From: a bacterium
GTDB lineage: Bacteria; Armatimonadota; Fimbriimonadia; Fimbriimonadales; GBS-DC
DNA length: 5,942 nt
Direction: 5' to 3'
Assembly (NCBI GenBank): GCA_029335935.2
Contig: JARJMV020000218.1
Span: 1-5,942 of the forward strand
Shown one piece after another: positions 5,935-5,942 of the stretch. A program made the translations under genes and the position numbers. Every line of letters starts with the position of its first letter. The first letter of the stretch is position 1. A model generated the notes under the pieces. That model had not been told where the DNA came from and ran no database searches. It saw only the letters and a list, made by a program, of their open reading frames with translations.

Positions 5935-5942
5935 CGCAGAGC

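Overview
This is a GC-rich bacterial chromosomal window with five protein-coding genes, the first cut by the left edge, and short gaps that are mostly occupied by inverted-repeat elements. Two features suggest Armatimonadota, perhaps Fimbriimonadales: a secreted HAF-type repeat protein ending in a type I dockerin, beside a paralogue that lacks it, and abundant short palindromic repeats between genes. This placement is inference from family patterns. Planctomycetes or Chloroflexota relatives are not excluded, and no rRNA or marker gene is present to settle it.

Left part (about 2-1780, + strand): two tandem paralogous extracellular HAF-repeat proteins, 12 bases apart and probably one operon. 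The first is missing its 5' end and ends without an anchor domain. The second is complete, with a signal peptide, about seven repeat units that look like beta-propeller blades, and a C-terminal dockerin with two calcium-loop motifs.

Middle (1781-2993): a 110-base gap with a long imperfect inverted repeat separates the HAF operon from a convergent XerD-like tyrosine recombinase on the - strand. All six catalytic residues are visible. Upstream of the recombinase, a divergent intergenic region holds two related perfect 9-bp hairpins in tandem. A possible extended -10 for the recombinase abuts the hairpins, and a small palindrome over a possible -10 lies just before the next gene.

Right part (2994-5839): an MFS exporter of the MFS_3/EntS-like type (+) and an N-acyl-D-amino-acid deacylase (-) converge and overlap at their stop codons. 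The deacylase would release D-amino acids from N-acylated forms in the cytoplasm. The exporter's substrate cannot be read from sequence, and convergent orientation gives no strong reason to join the two in one pathway. The right edge (5840-5942) carries a third inverted-repeat element upstream of the deacylase.

I found no phage, CRISPR, tRNA, rRNA or defence genes. The most unusual content is the set of three unrelated palindromic elements in three of the intergenic gaps, and the HAF paralogue pair that differs by presence of the dockerin. I do not see strong evidence for a wholly new multi-gene system.
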